Shown here: positions 59,300 through 64,000 of the stretch, in pieces
Layout of the letters: every line of letters starts with the position of its first letter
Numbering within the stretch: position 1 is the stretch's first letter
Source: Ligustrum vulgare
Taxonomy: Eukaryota > Streptophyta > Magnoliopsida > Lamiales > Oleaceae
Direction of reading: 5' to 3'
Length of the DNA: 64,000 nucleotides
NCBI GenBank assembly: GCA_963555705.1
Contig: OY743189.1
Span: 761,501-825,500, forward strand
Made by a program: the position numbers and the translations under genes
The notes under the pieces: generated by a model
The model's database searches: none
Told to the model about the DNA's origin: nothing
What the model saw: only the letters and a program-made list of their open reading frames with translations

Positions 59300-61050
59300 A
59301 CATTACAATTATTTGGATATTGCATAAAATTATTTCAACTGTTAATTGGTACAATATTGAATATGTTCACCAAGCATATATAAATGACATATATCTCAAA
59401 TTATTTGTTCTTTGAATATAAATTCAATTATCCCTTTGAACTTGAAGAACATAAAATATTTCCAATTATTTGAACAAGCTACATCGAGCCATTTTCTATA
59501 ATCAATATTATCAATGCATTTAATGTAGTTCTAAAATTTGGAAGTGACTTATTCACTTCAATGAACAATTAACTTATTTACTTCAGGTGAATAATTAACC
59601 ATGAATTTGTATCTTGAAAATCAACTGCCTGAATTTTCAAATATAATTTTATGCGACAATCACAGTTCATTACAAAGTGATTTTATTCAATGCATATTAA
59701 ATATTCAAATCACAAAGTATCTGTATATTTGATCAAACAAGTTTCTTAAAAACTTGAACTATATATTTCAGATATATTTAATCCTTCAAGGATTATACTA
59801 TATGCTTCGGCATCGTATACATTTTACATTGCAATTGTCAAATTGCTACCACCAAATCTAAGTCGTGAAACTTTATATATGTAACGATTCCTATATTTCA
59901 AATATATTTTCTCTAATTATTTCACCGCAATCTCAAAGTACCGAGGTGTTGATTACCTTTTTTAATCAAACTCATTGGTACTTTAAAGAATACTCCCAAC
60001 GTACCGAGTTGATGATCATACATTTTGATATCACTCATTGGTACATCAAAGAGCACAAGCTAATAATCAGAGTAAATCATTTTTCATTACATACATTTCT
60101 AATGATCATATATTTATCGGCACTTATTATGCATTTTCAGGTAAATAAACTATTGTATCTGTGCCAAATCTTTGAAAAATTCGTTGCGCAACAAGTCGTG
60201 TATTACGATTATACCTATAGGTATTTTACTGGCTTTCCACTTTTAAGTATTTGGACTTCAGGTCCCAAAACTTTAGGTTTGTAGTAAGTTTAATTTAGCC
60301 TGAATGCATACTTTTGCCAACTATTTTTATGTCGATTTTCTTCTCCATATTTTCTTTTATTATCCTCGCTATCATTTATATTATGATGCGGCTAAATTCA
60401 CAGTTTGCTTTTGCATAAGTGCTTTATAAAATGTGTCGACACAATTATCATCTCAATTAAATTTCTTTCCCCGCAAGAGATAACTATAGAGATCTCAATT
60501 TTTCAATATTTCAAGTACTTGATCCTCTTCTGGAGATTTGCAATTAGTTATATCAATATATACTCGCTTACGAGTATATACCTTCTTAATAAGACCATTA
60601 TAATGATTTTCTCTATTTTTATTTATTTGAGGATCTTTATTCGAATCAAATATCGCTACGCTTCAAGCGTTTCATACATCAATATAAGATAGAGTATCTG
60701 TAACTAGTACATGAGATTTTATTAATCCCTTATGTATCTTGTAATTATGTTATCTTTTGAAATTTTTGTTCGTATTTTCAATCGAACTTTTGGTTTGTAT
60801 TAAATTGCAAGGATATAGATAACATAATATGATACATTTGTTGATTTTAAGCTACCAATCTTCCCCCTAATGTTGAGAAAATTGTCCAAACAAATTAACA
60901 ATCATTTTTTTCAACGTTGTAAAATATCACCCATTTGGGATATATGTTCAAACAATGCATTTTTCTCAACATTCTTTATTTTCCATATCAATGCATTATG
61001 GTGGATCAATTGCACTATTAAAAAATAATATGAAAAAATTAGGCTCTAAC
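59300..61050. other. AT-rich interior of the decayed copia element
   Basis: No intact gene. Frames of up to 139 codons exist, but I see no family motif in them. Confidence 0.4.
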
Positions 61051-62649
61051 CATAAGCCAATTATAAAATGGAGACCTATGATGTTGGCATGATGCGTAAT
61101 AGAATTCCCTAAACAAAAAGGGAAGTATTATGTTCTCAATTAAATTAATTGGAGGCGTCTATCAAGCAAAAATGTTAAACCATTTATCGATATCCCAACT
61201 AACACTTATTAAAATGTTGAGATTCATGTCCACTAACATTATCAAGACACATTCTTGATTATATAATCTGAAAATTTTGCTCATAATTTAAAATTTGAGC
61301 AATAATTTTGCAAACTTCAGGTTGCGAATATCATGCAATCATCTAGTATATGTATCAAATCTATTACATACAAATAATATTTAGATAATCAACGTAGAGG
61401 ATGATGGTGACCCATTTATCACCCTAATTATTTTCAGAAATATAGGGAATTTAATCCCTATTTTATCTAGTGACAGTCAAGAAATTTCATGAAAGAGAAC
61501 AAACATCATATATGATTGGATTGAAGAATCTTCTGGTTCTTCATTAAGTATCCATTTTAATTTGGCATCGTTATTGATCCAGTGATGGTCCAACTGGTCA
61601 TACCAAATAATAAAATCAAATTGAACTTCTGGTACAATATAAGATATAATTCAATGATTAAACATTATATAATCAAATATTATTCAAGTAGTCAAACTAA
61701 TCAATGTCCTTATGACATTAGTTATATGTTTTCCTTCAGAGATAAACAAGAACTCAAATGAGATATTCTTCGAAACATATGCTTCTTCGAAAAGCACATT
61801 TTTATTACTCATTCAAAATGAATGTGTCAATATTCTTCCGAAATATTGTAATATCATAATCTTTCAAGAGTAGTTAATATTATTTTATAATTGTTATGCT
61901 TAGTAGAGAGCAACAACATATAAACATATTGGACTTGAATATGTAGTGTGAAATAAGATTTTTCTTCTTCAAGAGCAAAAACGAAATATTCTTCTAGAAT
62001 ATTTTATTAAATAACTCAAATGAGATATTCCTAATGTGCAATATTCTGCTGGTATATCGATTTAGATCAATATTCTTCTGGAACATTGATTTAGATTATT
62101 TCTTTTTCTAGAATAGTGATACAATATTCTTATGGAATATTGTACTATAATATTGAATGTAAAACATACATTCAAATAAATGTTTATTGTAAGTTGGTAT
62201 AATCAAAACGATATGATAAAATCGAATAATTATACCAATTTCTATGGAAATTCAAATTTAATAGAATACAAACATTTACTTTGAGCAGAAAAAGAAACTA
62301 TGTTATTCTTGAACAAGTAAAATAATAAATTGACTATTTATCATAAAATAAAGTTTTTATTCTTCAGGAGTAACAACAAAATACTTTTTCAGAATATCAA
62401 ATTAAGAACATATCTCATAATATTGAGCTCTTCGGGAGCAAATTATATTTCATTATTATATTTCATATGAGATAAAATTATGATTCTTCATGAATCATCA
62501 CAACAATATATTATTCTACATCATAATAATAATCTTCTGGATTATTAATAAATTCAAAACTTAGAATTTCTTTGAGAACAAGAGTGCAATATTTATCACA
62601 TGGGCAATAAAATAATATTCTTCTAGAATATTGAAACGTAGCAATAAAG

Positions 62650-63046
62650 AAGTTAACAATCCAAAAGGTCACAGAACTTTCCCAAAGGTTTCTACCAAGT
62701 CACTGAACTTTAAAAATCATCCCATTAATTACTGAACTTTCTCAAATGTTTCCACCAGGTCACTGAACTTTAAAAATCACCTCATTAATCACTAAACTTT
62801 GAAAATGCCACCCCATCCATCACTGAAATCTCACATTTGGCGTGACTAATGGGGTGCCATTTTCAAAGTTCAGTGATGGATGGGGCGACATTTTCAAAGT
62901 TCAGTGATTAATAGGGTGATTTTTAAAGTTCAGTGACCTGGAGGAAACCTTTTAAAAAGTTCAATGATTAATGGGGTGATATTGAAAGTTCAGTGACCTG
63001 GTGGAAAACTTTGGAAAAGTTCAACAACCTTTTGGATTATCAACTC
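62650..63046. mobile_element. Mutator-type MITE forming a long hairpin
   Basis: 397 bp. Ends AAGTTAACAATCCAAAAGG and CCTTTTGGATTATCAACTC are inverted repeats. A 9-bp duplication GCAATAAAG / GCAATAACG (one mismatch) lies at 62641-62649 and 63047-63055. The whole element is nearly an inverted repeat, built from GTTCAGTGA / TCACTGAAC units. Confidence 0.8.
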
Positions 63047-63700
63047 GCAATAACGCAATATTCTTTTGGAATATTGATTCAATGCTCATTCAATTATAAC
63101 AATAATTAATATCTATTGCGCTAGTTAGGAGCAAAAAAGCGAATTATTCTTCTGGAATAATTATATTTCAAAAATTGCGATCCTTTAAGAATAATAAATC
63201 AATATTCTTCTAGAATATTGAAATTAACCATTCATTCTACCTTTTGAATTAACAATATTTGTACTCTACACGAGTGACGATAAAATATTCTTCTGGAATA
63301 TTTATCTAACGTGTGTTGTGTTTTTTCGAGAACACGAATAACATATTAGTTTAAAACGTATTTTAAATTATGCTTCTTTAGGAGCATTGAGTCAATATTC
63401 TTCTGGAATATTGAAATTGTAATATATTGCTCTCCACGAGCCAGTAATATTATATATAAAGGATATTACTTGGGTTACAAGACAAAGATAAAATCTAAAG
63501 ATTACAAGAATATTGGATTAACATAAACAAAGAGATATACTATAAATAAATCGTGAACATGGTTAACTAATCTTTACTGATTTTAATTCCAAGATTTTAG
63601 GCTGATCTTGTGGATCAAAAATGGTACAGACGAGCATAATTGATATAGGCAAAAAGAGACAATGACAAATTTTCAGTATCTTTTAGAATGAAAATTAATG

Positions 63701-63756
63701 TGTTGGGGCAAGATATGTCTTCTTCCGCTGTTGGGGCAAGATATGTCTTCTTCCGT
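63701..63756. repeat. 28-bp tandem duplication
   Basis: Two adjacent copies of TGTTGGGGCAAGATATGTCT plus TCTTCCGY. Confidence 0.9.
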
Positions 63757-63889
63757 TAACAAACTTATTTCGTTTCTTCAAAAATAATAAATCAATATTC
63801 TTCTGAAATATTGAAAATTATAATTTATGCCCTTTATGAGCAAATAATATTCTTCTAAAATATTAATTATAATGTTGTGCTACTGTTTG

Positions 63890-64000
63890 AGCAATAATGA
63901 TGAGATTAATGTGGAGAATGACGAGAATGATGTGGGTAATGATCGGATAGATGAAATGATGCGTGATATACAAGAAGATTTCATTGAAAAGCCTCATATA
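63890..64000 (+). pseudogene. Fragment of a second TNP2 gene, running off the window
   Basis: Plus strand reads DEINVENDENDVGNDRIDEM and MRDIQEDFIEKPHI. It is about 90 percent identical to the complement of 56583-56701 in the CACTA element. The frame is open to the end of the window, unlike the copy at 56600. It may be the left part of another CACTA element or a captured piece. Confidence 0.75.

Larger units (their letters stand above)
61750..63865. repeat. Dispersed palindrome array (AATATTCTTCTGGAATATT)
   Basis: About 14 copies of a 19-base imperfect palindrome, or close variants, at roughly 61763, 61828, 61984, 62038, 62068, 62122, 62614, 63056, 63141, 63199, 63282, 63392, 63792 and 63846. 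They often alternate with a CTCY..GAGCAA motif. Most keep TTCnnGAA at the centre. Confidence 0.75.
58489..63888 (-). mobile_element. Decayed copia element, 3' LTR and remnants
   Basis: The left LTR is followed by the reversed purine tract CTCCCCCTTGAATGAC, so the element reads leftwards. GCCTCGTTAAAACC / AAAGAGTACAG repeats (58760-59280) and a decayed pol region follow, for example LDHHWINNDAKLKW near 61600-61560 and an integrase-like stretch through 61080. There are many stops. The second LTR is not seen; similarity is lost at the TNP2 fragment at about 63889. Confidence 0.65.

Noticed and set aside
59865..60284. 139-codon plus-strand frame
   Set aside because: On the strand opposite to the decayed copia element, AT-rich, with no recognisable motif.
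63701..63756. CRISPR-like or satellite array start
   Set aside because: Only two adjacent 28-bp copies with no spacers; a simple local duplication.
1..64000. tRNA or rRNA genes
   Set aside because: None recognised; the GCTCTGATACCA matches are retroelement primer sites, not tRNA genes.

Overview
This is a repeat-dominated stretch of a plant (eudicot) nuclear genome. Evidence: spliced GT-AG genes, Ty3/gypsy and Ty1/copia LTR elements primed by initiator-Met tRNA, CACTA (En/Spm) transposons, a Helitron, hAT and Mutator MITEs, and a plant CYSTM gene. Nothing identifies the species. Only one ordinary host gene is clearly recognisable: a three-exon CYSTM gene on the minus strand (25760-27362). 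Almost everything else is mobile DNA, much of it nested.

Layout. 1-6481: the end of one gypsy LTR abuts a 5'-truncated Tat-lineage gypsy element (integrase, a spliced antisense ORF with its own TATA box, 3' LTR). 6482-7160: degenerate tandem repeat. 7436-20330: a CACTA-type (Ptta/En/Spm) gene split by a copia element in the rare form LTR-internal-LTR-internal-LTR (7623-19796); CACTA subterminal repeats follow (20478-21030). 22190-25024: decayed copia gene pieces and a diverged solo LTR. 25760-27362: CYSTM gene. 27851-30059: non-autonomous Helitron. 30689-40841: young gypsy-type element with 3425-bp LTRs. 41097-57955: a 16.9-kb CACTA element (TNP2 plus an Ulp1-like protease gene, minus strand), carrying a hAT MITE, a young copia-type element (44057-51815) and a solo LTR (54101-55604). 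58489-63888: decayed minus-strand copia with a palindrome array and a Mutator MITE. 63890-64000: start of another TNP2 copy.

The most unusual content is a two-gene cassette of about 2.1 kb, present twice. It encodes (i) a 183-aa basic, cysteine-rich zinc-finger-like protein and (ii) an intronless LONELY GUY-like (LOG) cytokinin-activating enzyme, followed by three repeated RNA stem-loops. Copy A (34461-36562) is intact and makes up most of the inside of the gypsy-type element. Copy B (46398-48436) is frameshifted and lies inside the unrelated copia-type element, where pol should be. In both hosts the cassette is antisense to the retroelement. The two cassettes differ mainly at synonymous sites and show a compensatory base-pair change in a 3' stem, while each host element's own LTR pair is almost identical. 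The cassettes therefore diverged under selection well before their carriers inserted here. The Cys-rich protein resembles the small nucleic-acid-binding proteins encoded near the 3' ends of some plant RNA viruses (carlavirus type). An RNA-virus-like origin with a captured host hormone gene is a serious but unproven reading.
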